Source: Bryobacteraceae bacterium
GTDB taxonomy: Bacteria; Acidobacteriota; Terriglobia; Bryobacterales; Bryobacteraceae
DNA: 64,000 bases
Direction of reading: 5' to 3'
NCBI GenBank assembly: GCA_041394945.1
Contig: JAWKHH010000004.1
Coordinates: 744,001-808,000 of the forward strand
This document shows, piece after piece, positions 25,723 to 33,480 of the stretch. Below the pieces are notes generated by a model that worked only from the letters and a program-made list of their open reading frames with translations, made no database searches and was not told the origin of the DNA. A program made the translations under genes and the position numbers. How positions within the stretch are numbered: the first letter of the stretch is position 1; every line of letters starts with the position of its first letter.

Positions 25723-26277
25723 TCACAACGCGGCCTGGAGACGTTCCACCAGGCTCTCGCCCGTCTCCGACCATAGCGTCCGCTTGTCTACAGGTAGCGC
25801 CTTTCGCAGATCTTCATCGAGATGGAGCAGACTGCGAATGTTCGAACGCACCGGCGTGAGCGAACCGGCCAAGCCCGGCTGCGGGAGAAACTGCGAGTCA
25901 AGTCCGAACTCGATCAGGATCTGCTCGCCAAGATCGGACGGGAACAGCGGACCGAACAGCGTCAGCGTCACGGGCACGGGGCCCAGCGCCCATTCGCCGT
26001 CGTACCGCCAGAGGTCCCACCAGGTTTCCACCTGATAGGCGCTATCGGCGTGCTCGAATTCGCGGAACAGGCGGACATACATGGAGGCGTCGGGCAGTTC
26101 TTCGAAGGTGTGCTCGCTTTGCGGCGCTTCGTTCATATCGATTGCATGGACGCGGGCCACTGCTTGCTGCTTCATTCGCGAGTAGGGGAACTTGCGGAGC
26201 ACCTTTTCGAACGTTCCGAGCATGTTGTACTCCGTGAATCCGCGGAGCCAGTAAGAGAGATAAATGCGGTCTGCCAT
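25723..26277 (-). CDS. Conserved hypothetical protein of 184 residues
   Basis: The protein (MADRIYLSYWLRGFTEYNM) has no signal peptide or membrane segment and no motif I recognise. It is rich in aromatic residues (TWWDLWRYDGEWALGPVPVTLTLFGP in part), suggesting a compact cytoplasmic domain. It starts three bases after the RcnA-like transporter stop, so it belongs to the same transcript as the exporter and the PLP enzyme. No function is proposed. Confidence 0.75.
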   Translation of the reverse strand: MADRIYLSYWLRGFTEYNMLGTFEKVLRKFPYSRMKQQAVARVHAIDMNEAPQSEHTFEELPDASMYVRLFREFEHADSAYQVETWWDLWRYDGEWALGPVPVTLTLFGPLFPSDLGEQILIEFGLDSQFLPQPGLAGSLTPVRSNIRSLLHLDEDLRKALPVDKRTLWSETGESLVERLQAAL

Positions 26278-26280
26278 CGT

Positions 26281-27027
26281 TTAGAAAGTCCGGAGCGCCT
26301 GGGCCACCATGACCGCGCCCAGCACCGTGACCACGGCGGCGCTGATCACGGGCAGGCGGTTGGTCCATGGCGATTCGCCGGCAGCCTTGCGCAGCGCCGG
26401 GCCGGCAAGCACCATCGCGACGCCGATGGCGATCAACACGGCGGCCAGCCCGAGGCTGAACGCCACCAGCAGCGAGAGGCCGAGCGCGATACGCCGCAGC
26501 GAGATCGAGAGCATCAGCACCACCATCGCCTCGGGGCAGGGAACGAGTCCGCCGGAGATGCCGAGCGATAGAATATTGCCCCGCGTCACGTCGCCATGAC
26601 TGTGCGAATGGGCGTGGCCGTGGGAATGCGAGTGGCCGTGATGATGGCCGTGGTTTCCTGCGCCGCCGGTTACGGACCGCGTGCGCTGCCACAACAACCA
26701 GGCGCCGATGCCCAGCACGAGCGCGCCGCTCAGCAGCGACAGCCACGGAAACACGCGGTCCAGGGAAACGCGCGTTGAGGCGTAGAGCGTGGCCAGGCCA
26801 AGCGCGAAGACGCTGGCGGTGTGCGTAACGGTGACAATGGCGCCGAGATAGAAAGCGTCGGCGATGCGGCCGCGGGAGCCGGCCAGGTAGGCGGCGACGA
26901 TCGTCTTGCCGTGGCCCGGCGTAAGTGCGTGAGCGGCGCCGAGAAACAACGCCGTGCCCATCGCCGTGGCGAGGAAGGCCGGGTCGTTCGAGTTGGCGGC
27001 GAGGAACTGTTCGAGCTGCGACTGCAT
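26281..27027 (-). CDS. RcnA/NicO-type nickel-cobalt efflux protein
   Basis: This is a 248-residue membrane protein with six or so hydrophobic helices. The HALTPGHGKT motif (His33, His39) in the first helix region and the second helix motif GGLVPCPEAM are characteristic of the RcnA/NicO family. A cytoplasmic loop at residues about 126-144 is packed with histidines (HGHHHGHSHSH), typical of nickel and cobalt transporters. It exports Ni(II)/Co(II) in the RcnA group. The start overlaps the stop of the PLP enzyme gene. No RcnR-type repressor is nearby. Confidence 0.9.
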   Translation of the reverse strand: MQSQLEQFLAANSNDPAFLATAMGTALFLGAAHALTPGHGKTIVAAYLAGSRGRIADAFYLGAIVTVTHTASVFALGLATLYASTRVSLDRVFPWLSLLSGALVLGIGAWLLWQRTRSVTGGAGNHGHHHGHSHSHGHAHSHSHGDVTRGNILSLGISGGLVPCPEAMVVLMLSISLRRIALGLSLLVAFSLGLAAVLIAIGVAMVLAGPALRKAAGESPWTNRLPVISAAVVTVLGAVMVAQALRTF

Positions 27028-28277
27028 CAGCCGGCGACTTCGCGGACCGCCGCCACTGCCCGGTCAATCTCATCGGCCGTGTTGTAGATGTGCGGCGAGA
27101 AGCGAAGGCCTTGCGCCTCTCCGGATGGCGTGAGGGCGATGGCCAGACGATGGCGGCTGTAGAGGACATCGTAGGCCGCCTTGAGCGAAGGCTTGGCGAG
27201 ATCGAACTTCACCACGCCGCCGGAGAGCCGCGGATCGGTGGAAGTTTTCAGCTTCACGCCCGGAATGCCGCCGAGACCGCTCTTGGCGCGCGCCACCAGG
27301 AAACGCAAGCGCGCCTCGACGTTCGTCATGCCGACGAGATTCAGGAAGTCCACGGCGGCTTCGATCGACGCCAGGCGCGGGTTGTCGCGCTGCCCGTAGA
27401 CCTCGAACTTCCTCGCGCCGACGATGGAATCGCTCCAGCCGGCGGTGACGATCGACGGCCACAATTGTGGAATTCGCTCCGCACGAACGTACAGCACGCC
27501 GGCTTCGAGCGGACCCATCATCCACTTGTGGGCGCTGCCGGAATAGGAGTCGCAGCCGATCTCGTGAAGGTTTACGTCGAGCGCGCCGAGCGTCTGCGCG
27601 CCGTCGAGGTGCACCCACAATCCGCGCTGACGGCCCATCGCGGCGATCTCGCGCGCCGGGTAGCAATTGCCGGTGGTGTTGGTGACGTGCGTGAACGCGA
27701 GCACGCGCGTACGCGGCGTGATGGCCTGGGCGAATCCGTCGATCAACTGCTGGGGGCTCGCCGCCGGAATCGGCACGGCGACTTCCTTCACCACGAAACC
27801 CTCGCGCCTGGCGCGGACCTTCCACGAGTCATTGTTAGAGGGATGGTTGTGCGCGGTGATCAACACCTCGTCGCCGGCTTTGAGTTCTACGCCGTGAACC
27901 ACGAGATTTGAGCCCTCGCTGGTATTGCGCGTGAATGCGATCTCGTCCTTACTCGCGCCGAGCACCGCGGCGGTCTTTTCGCGTGTCCGCTCGGCGATGG
28001 GGTCGTACTTCTCGCGATTCTGAAAGGACGGATTGCTTTGAAAGTCGCGGAGGAAATCGAGATGGCGGTCGAGCACGCCGCGCGAGGCGGGACAGACGTT
28101 GGCGGCGTTCAAATAGACGAGGTCGTCGTCGAGCGGAAACTGGCGCTTCACCATCCGCCAGTAGTCTTCGTTCGCGGGTTGGGCGGAGGGAGCTGCGCGC
28201 AGCACCTGAGCCATCGCCTGCCAGGATGCGGCCGCCGGGGCGGCGGCGCGGAGAAACGAGCGGCGGGAGGTGTTCAT
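27027..28277 (-). CDS. Exported class V aminotransferase/cysteine desulfurase-like PLP enzyme
   Basis: This is a 416-residue protein with a clear Tat signal (NTSRRSFLRAAAPAAASW). The class V fold is shown by NTSEGSNLVVHGVELKAGDE, THVTNTTGNCYPAREIAAM, VHLDGAQTLGALDVN and the PLP lysine in SGSAHKWMMGPLEAGVLYV. There is no cysteine in the catalytic loop position of IscS, so a desulfurase role is doubtful; related exported enzymes include isopenicillin N epimerase-like proteins. A PLP enzyme sent out folded by Tat is notable. The RcnA-like exporter starts at its stop. A TACAAT hexamer is six bases before the ATG. Confidence 0.83.
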   Translation of the reverse strand: MNTSRRSFLRAAAPAAASWQAMAQVLRAAPSAQPANEDYWRMVKRQFPLDDDLVYLNAANVCPASRGVLDRHLDFLRDFQSNPSFQNREKYDPIAERTREKTAAVLGASKDEIAFTRNTSEGSNLVVHGVELKAGDEVLITAHNHPSNNDSWKVRARREGFVVKEVAVPIPAASPQQLIDGFAQAITPRTRVLAFTHVTNTTGNCYPAREIAAMGRQRGLWVHLDGAQTLGALDVNLHEIGCDSYSGSAHKWMMGPLEAGVLYVRAERIPQLWPSIVTAGWSDSIVGARKFEVYGQRDNPRLASIEAAVDFLNLVGMTNVEARLRFLVARAKSGLGGIPGVKLKTSTDPRLSGGVVKFDLAKPSLKAAYDVLYSRHRLAIALTPSGEAQGLRFSPHIYNTADEIDRAVAAVREVAG

Positions 28278-28283
28278 TCCGCG

Positions 28284-28289
28284 ATTGTA
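28284..28289 (-). promoter_or_regulatory. Candidate -10 element of the exported PLP enzyme gene
   Basis: TACAAT on the minus strand, exactly six bases before the ATG at 28277. The divergent deacetylase gene has TAGGAT at the same six-base distance. Confidence 0.45.
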
Positions 28290-28310
28290 CTCTTCCCGCG
28301 TTCGGTCTGC

Positions 28311-28316
28311 TAGGAT
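28311..28316 (+). promoter_or_regulatory. Candidate -10 element of the polysaccharide deacetylase gene
   Basis: TAGGAT exactly six bases before the ATG at 28323, with no Shine-Dalgarno. This fits a leaderless transcript. Confidence 0.4.
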
Positions 28317-28322
28317 GAGCCG

Positions 28323-29252
28323 ATGAAGGCCGCGCTCCTGTTGTGTCTCGCCCTTCCTCTGCTCGGGCAGAAGAAGATGGCGGTCACCATCGACGATCTG
28401 CCATGGGTGGGCCAGAACGTCCCGGCGGCGGAGGCGGCGGCGGGCACTCGCGGCTTGCTGCGCGTGCTCAAGCAAGCTGGCGTGCCTGCCATCGGGTTCG
28501 CGAACGGGAACAAGATCTACGGGCGAGAGGACACGGCGGCGTGGTCGGCGGTCCTGCGTCTTTGGATCGACGCCGGGTTCGATCTCGGCAATCACACGTA
28601 CTCGCACCAGGACCTGAACAAGCTGACCGAAGACGAGTATCGGCGCGATGTGATCGAGGGCGAACGCCCATGGCGCGAGTGGATGGCGCGGGACCGTCCG
28701 CGCTCAAGGATCTTCTTCCGGCACCCGTTCACGCACACGGGCGGCTCGGCGGAGAAGCGCACCGCGTTCGAGGCCTTTCTCGCTTCGCGCGGGTACTCGG
28801 TTGCGCCGTTCACCATCGAGAACGCGGACTACCTGTTCGAATCAATTCGAGCCCGGCTGGAAGCGAAGGGTGACCGCGACAAAGCGAAGGAAGTGGAAGC
28901 CGCTTATCTGGCGCACACCGCCGCCATGACAGGATACTTCGAGCAGTTATCCACAAGTTACTTCGGCCGCGACATTGCTCAGATATTGCTCATCCACACC
29001 AATGAGTTGAACCACCGGAATCTCGCCGCCGTGCTCGATGCTCTCCGGCGGCGGGGCTACCGCTTCGTCTCGCTCGACGAAGCGCTTCGGGACCCGGCCT
29101 ACAAAACCGAAGACCGCTTTGTGGGCCAGTTCGGCCCGTCGTGGGTCCATCGCTGGAGCATCGCGCTCGGCAAGAAAATGGACATGCGGAACGAGCCGGA
29201 CCCGCCGCGCTGGGTGCTCGATCTGGACAAGGAACTGCGTTCCGCGCGATGA
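28323..29252 (+). CDS. Polysaccharide deacetylase (NodB homology) exported protein
   Basis: This is a 309-residue protein with a short signal (MKAALLLCLALPLLG). NodB motifs are clear: MAVTIDDLPW (catalytic and metal Asp pair), GNHTYSHQDLN (His-x3-His metal ligands) and FFRHPFTHTG. The C-terminal third has LIHTNELNHRNLAAVLD and RGYRFVSLDEAL, the usual last strands of the barrel. It removes N- or O-acetyl groups from a polysaccharide or peptidoglycan-like substrate in the envelope; which one is not clear. The next gene starts inside its stop. Confidence 0.88.
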   Translation: MKAALLLCLALPLLGQKKMAVTIDDLPWVGQNVPAAEAAAGTRGLLRVLKQAGVPAIGFANGNKIYGREDTAAWSAVLRLWIDAGFDLGNHTYSHQDLNKLTEDEYRRDVIEGERPWREWMARDRPRSRIFFRHPFTHTGGSAEKRTAFEAFLASRGYSVAPFTIENADYLFESIRARLEAKGDRDKAKEVEAAYLAHTAAMTGYFEQLSTSYFGRDIAQILLIHTNELNHRNLAAVLDALRRRGYRFVSLDEALRDPAYKTEDRFVGQFGPSWVHRWSIALGKKMDMRNEPDPPRWVLDLDKELRSAR

Positions 29253-29761
29253 TCACCGACCTTGTCCAAATCCGCCGTCTCGGTGAGCAAAAGCGGGGTG
29301 AGAACGAGGCGTTGCGGAAGCACATGAAGCGCCACGGATTCGTGGAGCGCAAGCTGCGCCGCATCGCCGAGGAGACCACCGACGCCATTGACTGCACGGT
29401 CTGCGCCAACTGCTGCCGCGTGGCGACTACCCGTCTGCAGGAGCGCGACGTGGAGCGGCTGGCGCGCCATCTCCGCCTGAAGCCCGGGCGGTTTCTGGCC
29501 GACTATTGCGACGAGTCGCCGGACGAGGGGCTGATCCTGAAGCGGACGGAGGCGGGGTGTGTCTTCCTCGACGGCGCGCACTGCAGCGTGTATGAGGCAA
29601 GGCCCGGAACATGCGAGGACTTTCCGCACCTGATGCGCGGGGCGGGGTCGATCGAGAGCCGGATGTGGGAGATGGTGGACCGCGCCACCTACTGCCCGAT
29701 CGTCTACAACACGCTCGAGGCATGGAAGGTGGAAGTGGGATTAGGCGCGCGGCGTAAGTAA
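29249..29761 (+). CDS. YkgJ-family Cys-cluster protein (UPF0153)
   Basis: This is a 170-residue cytoplasmic protein overlapping the deacetylase stop (ATGA). It has the CxxCxxCC motif of the zinc/iron-chelating YkgJ domain (CTVCANCC), followed by RLQERDVERLARHL, CVFLDGAHCSVYEARPGTCEDFPHL and a last cysteine in ATYCPIVYN. The domain is thought to bind a metal or cluster; its biochemical role is unknown. The N-terminal 55 residues are a charged helix not seen in the shortest members. Confidence 0.85.
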   Translation: MITDLVQIRRLGEQKRGENEALRKHMKRHGFVERKLRRIAEETTDAIDCTVCANCCRVATTRLQERDVERLARHLRLKPGRFLADYCDESPDEGLILKRTEAGCVFLDGAHCSVYEARPGTCEDFPHLMRGAGSIESRMWEMVDRATYCPIVYNTLEAWKVEVGLGARRK

Positions 29762-29766
29762 TCGGA

Positions 29767-29785
29767 CTCAGGGCCCTGCCCTGAG
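29767..29785. terminator. Possible bidirectional terminator hairpin
   Basis: CTCAGGG-CCCTG-CCCTGAG, a seven-base-pair stem located at the convergent ends of the YkgJ-like gene and the hexa-haem cytochrome gene. Only a weak T-rich stretch follows (AGTATGTTTGT), so efficiency is doubtful. Confidence 0.35.
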
Positions 29786-30268
29786 AGTATGTTTGTCGTG
29801 ACAGTTCGCGCACACTAACTTCGACCCGCCGGCCACAGGCGCCGACTTACAGGAATCGGGCAGCGCTTCGTGACATCGCGCGCACTGCCGGCCCATCGCG
29901 GCGGCCGACCGCAGGGCATGCGTCCCATGGCAGGTTGTGCAGGCAGCCGCGCGGCGGGCGTTCCGCGCCAGCACCAGCTTTCCGTGCTTGCTGCTCTCGT
30001 ATGCCTTGCGCGCCGCCGGATGACACGCTCCGCAAACCTGCGGCTGATCGGCGGGGCCGGCAATCCGGTCCGGCGGCTTGTGTCCCGTCGCCTCGCGGTG
30101 CGCCTCGCTCTTCCCGTGGCAGGCGTCGCAGGAAAGGCCCTTCTCGTGATGCGGGTGGCTCGCGAAGTCGGACGCGGGCTCGCTGTGGCAGGCCCCGCAC
30201 AATTCTTCCAACTTCTGCCCGCTGCCCGGCGCCGCCAGAAGCGCCAGGGCCAACAGGAGTACCTTCAC
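29768..30268 (-). CDS. Hexa-haem c-type cytochrome
   Basis: This is a 166-residue exported protein read from a GTG that overlaps the stop of the FMN dehydrogenase gene (GTGA). A short signal (KVLLLALALLAAPGSG) precedes six CxxCH sites: CGACH, CDACH, CGACH, CTTCH, CARCH and CANCH, with additional histidines (HPHHEKG, SSKHGKL, HGTHALR) as possible distal ligands. The spacing resembles small multihaem cytochromes of the c3/NrfH-like kind. Coupling suggests it takes electrons from the hydroxy-acid dehydrogenase. Confidence 0.88.
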   Translation of the reverse strand: MKVLLLALALLAAPGSGQKLEELCGACHSEPASDFASHPHHEKGLSCDACHGKSEAHREATGHKPPDRIAGPADQPQVCGACHPAARKAYESSKHGKLVLARNARRAAACTTCHGTHALRSAAAMGRQCARCHEALPDSCKSAPVAGGSKLVCANCHDKHTLRAGP

Positions 30269-31410
30269 AACCGGACCTGCTTCACCATCTTCCGGTTCAG
30301 ATCGCTGACTCGCCGCGAGCCCGACAACGCCAGGGCGAGCTTGAACTCCGCGCCGAGCATCCACAGCACGCGCTCCACGCCCGGCTGCCCGAACGCCCCC
30401 AGCCCCCACAACGGCGCGCGCCCGAGCAGCACGGCGTTCGCGCCCAGGCACAATGCCTTCACGATATCCACTCCCCGACGGATGCCGCCGTCCATATAGA
30501 CCGGAATCCGCCCACCCACTGCATCCACGCAATCGGGCAGAGCGTCCAGGCTCGCGATGGCGCCGTCCAACTGGCGCCCGCCGTGGTTGGAGACCGATAT
30601 CGCACTGGCGCCGCTCTGCACTGCCATGGCCGCGTCCTCCGGTGACAGCACGCCCTTCACGATCACGGGTATCTTCGTGGCCCCGCGCGCCCAGCCGATC
30701 CAGTCCCACGTGAGGTTCGGCACGTGCGGACCCCACATCGCCGGCGTCGCCGGATTCACCGCCTTCGGCCGCGGCGCGCCGTCCTTCGGAATCCCGGTTT
30801 GCATGTAGCCATAGTCGAACCGGTTGCGGTTATTGCGGTCGCGATTCGATTGGTACGCGTTGTCGATGGTGAGTACGATTCCCTTGCCACCGGAATCCTC
30901 GATCCGCCGCGCGTAATCTTCGGCGGACTTCTTATCCGGCGTCCCAATCGTGTTACTCCACCACAGCAGGGGCTCTCCTTCCTCGAGTAACTTCCGCGTG
31001 CCGGTGGACGAACAGATGAGCGTCTTCGTCTTCAGCGCCGCCTTCGCTACGGTTTCATCGGCGTTCGGCAGTACGAGATTCTTGCCGCCGGTGGGCGCGA
31101 TGAAAAACGGGAACTCAAGCTTTTCGCCGAAGACGGTGATTGAGGTATCGATCGCCGTCACGTCGCGCATGAATCGGGGGATCAGGTATACGCGCTCGAA
31201 GGCGGCCCGATTGGCGCGCAGCGTCTGCTCGTCCTCCACGCCGCCGGCGATGAAGTCGTAGGCGAGCTTGTGCAGTTTTCGCTTCGCGGCCGCCTCGAAT
31301 TCGTGGACGTTCACCGGCCCCATCAAGTCGTCACCGGCGCCGGCCTGGGCGAACAAAGGCGATCCGGCGGCGAAGGCGGCGAGCGAACGGAGGGCTTGTC
31401 GGCGATGCAC
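30265..31410 (-). CDS. FMN-dependent alpha-hydroxy-acid dehydrogenase, exported
   Basis: This is a 381-residue protein of the lactate dehydrogenase/glycolate oxidase family. The start chosen is the GTG at 31410 (VHRRQALRSLAAFAAGSPLFAQA, a Tat-like signal); the longer ATG frame at 31494 would run into the divergent gene. Motifs include FFIAPTGGKNLVLPNADE, IPVIVKGVLSPEDA with the FMN-phosphate lysine, and the active-site SNHGGRQLDG (His and Arg), then VYMDGGIRRGVDIVKALCLGA in short. It oxidises an L-2-hydroxy acid. A coupled hexa-haem cytochrome downstream indicates dehydrogenase rather than oxidase use. A TACAAT -10 is eight bases upstream. Confidence 0.9.
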   Translation of the reverse strand: MHRRQALRSLAAFAAGSPLFAQAGAGDDLMGPVNVHEFEAAAKRKLHKLAYDFIAGGVEDEQTLRANRAAFERVYLIPRFMRDVTAIDTSITVFGEKLEFPFFIAPTGGKNLVLPNADETVAKAALKTKTLICSSTGTRKLLEEGEPLLWWSNTIGTPDKKSAEDYARRIEDSGGKGIVLTIDNAYQSNRDRNNRNRFDYGYMQTGIPKDGAPRPKAVNPATPAMWGPHVPNLTWDWIGWARGATKIPVIVKGVLSPEDAAMAVQSGASAISVSNHGGRQLDGAIASLDALPDCVDAVGGRIPVYMDGGIRRGVDIVKALCLGANAVLLGRAPLWGLGAFGQPGVERVLWMLGAEFKLALALSGSRRVSDLNRKMVKQVRL

Positions 31411-31418
31411 GGTAGTCG

Positions 31419-31424
31419 ATTGTA
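31419..31424 (-). promoter_or_regulatory. Candidate -10 element of the FMN dehydrogenase gene
   Basis: TACAAT on the minus strand eight bases before the GTG at 31410. It lies back to back with the TATACT of the divergent alcohol dehydrogenase gene, in an intergenic region only 32 bases long. Confidence 0.5.
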
Positions 31425-31428
31425 TCGC

Positions 31429-31434
31429 TATACT
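31429..31434 (+). promoter_or_regulatory. Candidate -10 element of the zinc alcohol dehydrogenase gene
   Basis: TATACT eight bases before the ATG at 31443. With only 32 bases between the two divergent genes, neither message can have a leader long enough for a Shine-Dalgarno. Confidence 0.5.
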
Positions 31435-31442
31435 CGGAACCC

Positions 31443-32390
31443 ATGCTTGCGGTTCACCTCGAAAACGGCGCTGTTTCGGTTCGGAAAGCCCCAATTCCGC
31501 GGCCGCGCGAGGGTTTCTCGCTGGTTCGCGTTCTCGCGGCCGGGATCTGCAACACCGATCTCGAACTCCAACGCGGCTACTACGGATTCCGCGGGCGCCC
31601 GGGCCATGAGTTCGTCGGTGAAGTGGTGGAGTCCGGCCGCAAGGAACTGGTGGGCCGTCGGGTAGCCGGTGAGATCAACCTTGCCTGCGGCGAATGCGAT
31701 TGGTGCGCGCGCGGACTCGGGCGCCACTGCCCGCGCCGTACGGTGCTCGGAATCGTCCGGCATCCGGGTGCGTTCGCCGAGTACCTGACGCTGCCGGACT
31801 CCAACCTCCACGCCGTTCCGAAAACCGTATCCATCGAAGAAGCCGTCTTCGCGGAGCCTGCCGCCGCGGCCGGCGAGATCCTGGACCAGGTGCGGCTTCC
31901 GGCGCGCGGACGCGTGGCCGTGCTGGGCGATGGAAAGCTCGGGCTGCTCATCGCGCAAGTGTTGCGGCTCCGCGGCGCCGACGTCGTCCTCTACGGGCGC
32001 CACGGCGGCAAGCTGGCCATCGCGCGGGCGGCGGGAGTGGAAACCGTGCGGGGCGCGGCGAAGCTGCCCACGGCTGAATTCCGGCTCACCGTGGACGCCA
32101 CGGGTTCGCGCGAGGGCCTTGCGTCGGCCGTGGCGATGACGCAGCCGAGAGGCACGGTGGTGATGAAATCCACCGTGCACGGCGCCGTGGTGCTCGACGC
32201 CGCGCCGGTGATCGTGAACGAGATCACGCTCGTCGGCTCGCGCTGCGGGCGGATGCGGCCGGCGTTGCGGCTGCTTCCCAAGTTGAATCTGGAACCGATG
32301 ATCCACGCGCGCTACCGGCTGGCTGAGGCGGCGGCCGCGTTCACGGAGGCGGCCCGTCCGGGGGTGCTGAAGGTGCTGCTCACGCCGTAG
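31443..32390 (+). CDS. Zinc-dependent medium-chain alcohol dehydrogenase
   Basis: This is a 315-residue MDR-family enzyme. The catalytic zinc ligands lie in AGICNTDLEL and GRPGHEFVGEV; the structural zinc lobe is CGECDWCARGLGRHC (C-x2-C-x2-C-x7-C). The nucleotide-binding motif is RVAVLGDGKLGLLIAQVL. It is shorter than usual (about 340) because of trimming around the substrate domain. It oxidises an alcohol or sugar alcohol with NAD(P). Divergent from the hydroxy-acid dehydrogenase, with back-to-back -10 elements, so the two may answer to one signal. Confidence 0.87.
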   Translation: MLAVHLENGAVSVRKAPIPRPREGFSLVRVLAAGICNTDLELQRGYYGFRGRPGHEFVGEVVESGRKELVGRRVAGEINLACGECDWCARGLGRHCPRRTVLGIVRHPGAFAEYLTLPDSNLHAVPKTVSIEEAVFAEPAAAAGEILDQVRLPARGRVAVLGDGKLGLLIAQVLRLRGADVVLYGRHGGKLAIARAAGVETVRGAAKLPTAEFRLTVDATGSREGLASAVAMTQPRGTVVMKSTVHGAVVLDAAPVIVNEITLVGSRCGRMRPALRLLPKLNLEPMIHARYRLAEAAAAFTEAARPGVLKVLLTP

Positions 32391-32395
32391 CCGTT

Positions 32396-32401
32396 TAAGA
32401 T
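32396..32401 (+). promoter_or_regulatory. Candidate -10 element of the ThiO-like oxidase gene
   Basis: TAAGAT eight bases before the ATG at 32410, just after the stop of the alcohol dehydrogenase. It fits a leaderless start. Confidence 0.35.
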
Positions 32402-32409
32402 GAGAAGTT

Positions 32410-33480
32410 ATGCCGAGCGTTGTGGTGGTGGGTGCGGGGATCATCGGTTCGTCGATTGCGTGGGAGCTCGCCGAACGTGGGGTTGACGTCGATTTGGTCG
32501 ACCCTGGTCCGCCTCCGGGCCAGGCGAGCGGCGCCGGCGCGGGGATGCTCGCCCCGGGCGCGGAGGTGACAGAGCCCTCTGCGTGGTCGGACCTGGCGCT
32601 GACGAGCGCCCGTTCCTACGCCGGATTTGTCGCTCAGCTCGAGCGGGCCGCTGGCGGGCGCATCGACTATCGCCAGTGCGGCGCGGTGGAGTTGTTCATG
32701 GACGACGCCGAGTGCCAGCTCATGGAGGCACGGGCGCGGGTGCAGGCCGGGATGGGGATCGAGTCGCGATGGCTCACGGCCCGCGAGGTGCGGCAATACC
32801 TGCCGGCGCTCGAGATTGAGCCGGCCGGCGCGCGCTACTTCCCGCGGGACGCCCTCGTCAACCCACGCGATGTGGTTTCCCTGCTGCACTCGCTGCGCAG
32901 GCCCCGCGCGGAGCGCGTCACGAACATCGCGGCAGCCGAGGACGGAGTCTGCGTGCGGACGGCCGGTGGCGAGATCCGCGCTGATGCGGCCGTGCTGGCC
33001 GCCGGTGCATGGTCTTCGGAGATCGCGGTGCGGGTAGGATCGAAGTCGATCGCCCTGGACGAAGCCGTGCCCGTACGCGGCCATCTGCTGGGATTGGACG
33101 CTGAGTGCGGAAGGCTGGGGCCGATTCTGCGGCACGGCCACACCTACCTGTTGCAGCGGCGCAGCGGCTTTCTGATCGCGGGCGCCACGGAAGAGCGTGT
33201 CGGATTCGACGAGCGGATCGACGCTGCGGCCGTGGCCGGGATTCTTGAACGCGCGCGCCGCCTAATTCCCTCGCTGATGAAGTCGGGCGAGGCCCGGCCA
33301 TGGCTGGGGTTCCGGCCCGGGATCGCCGCGCGAGGCCCCGCGATCGGCCGGGTGGGCGGAAGCCGGCTGTGGACAGCCTACGGGCACTACCGGAACGGCA
33401 TTCTGCTCGCCCCGGGCACGTCGGAATTCATCGCCGGGGAGATCACGTCCAGTTTGGGAACGGGTTCGAACGCGAGGTAG
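32410..33480 (+). CDS. FAD-dependent amino-acid oxidase, ThiO-like
   Basis: This is a 356-residue member of the DAO family. The N-terminal FAD dinucleotide motif is VVVVGAGIIGSSIAWELAERG with the ribose-binding acidic residue in VDLVDPG. GQASGAGAGMLAPGAEV, the segment following the FAD motif in ThiO/glycine oxidases, is present, as is the C-terminal WTAYGHYRNGILLAP. Glycine oxidase supplies dehydroglycine for thiamine thiazole synthesis; no thi genes lie beside it, so another amine could be the substrate. Its end overlaps the convergent HipA-like gene by 38 bases. Confidence 0.85.
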   Translation: MPSVVVVGAGIIGSSIAWELAERGVDVDLVDPGPPPGQASGAGAGMLAPGAEVTEPSAWSDLALTSARSYAGFVAQLERAAGGRIDYRQCGAVELFMDDAECQLMEARARVQAGMGIESRWLTAREVRQYLPALEIEPAGARYFPRDALVNPRDVVSLLHSLRRPRAERVTNIAAAEDGVCVRTAGGEIRADAAVLAAGAWSSEIAVRVGSKSIALDEAVPVRGHLLGLDAECGRLGPILRHGHTYLLQRRSGFLIAGATEERVGFDERIDAAAVAGILERARRLIPSLMKSGEARPWLGFRPGIAARGPAIGRVGGSRLWTAYGHYRNGILLAPGTSEFIAGEITSSLGTGSNAR

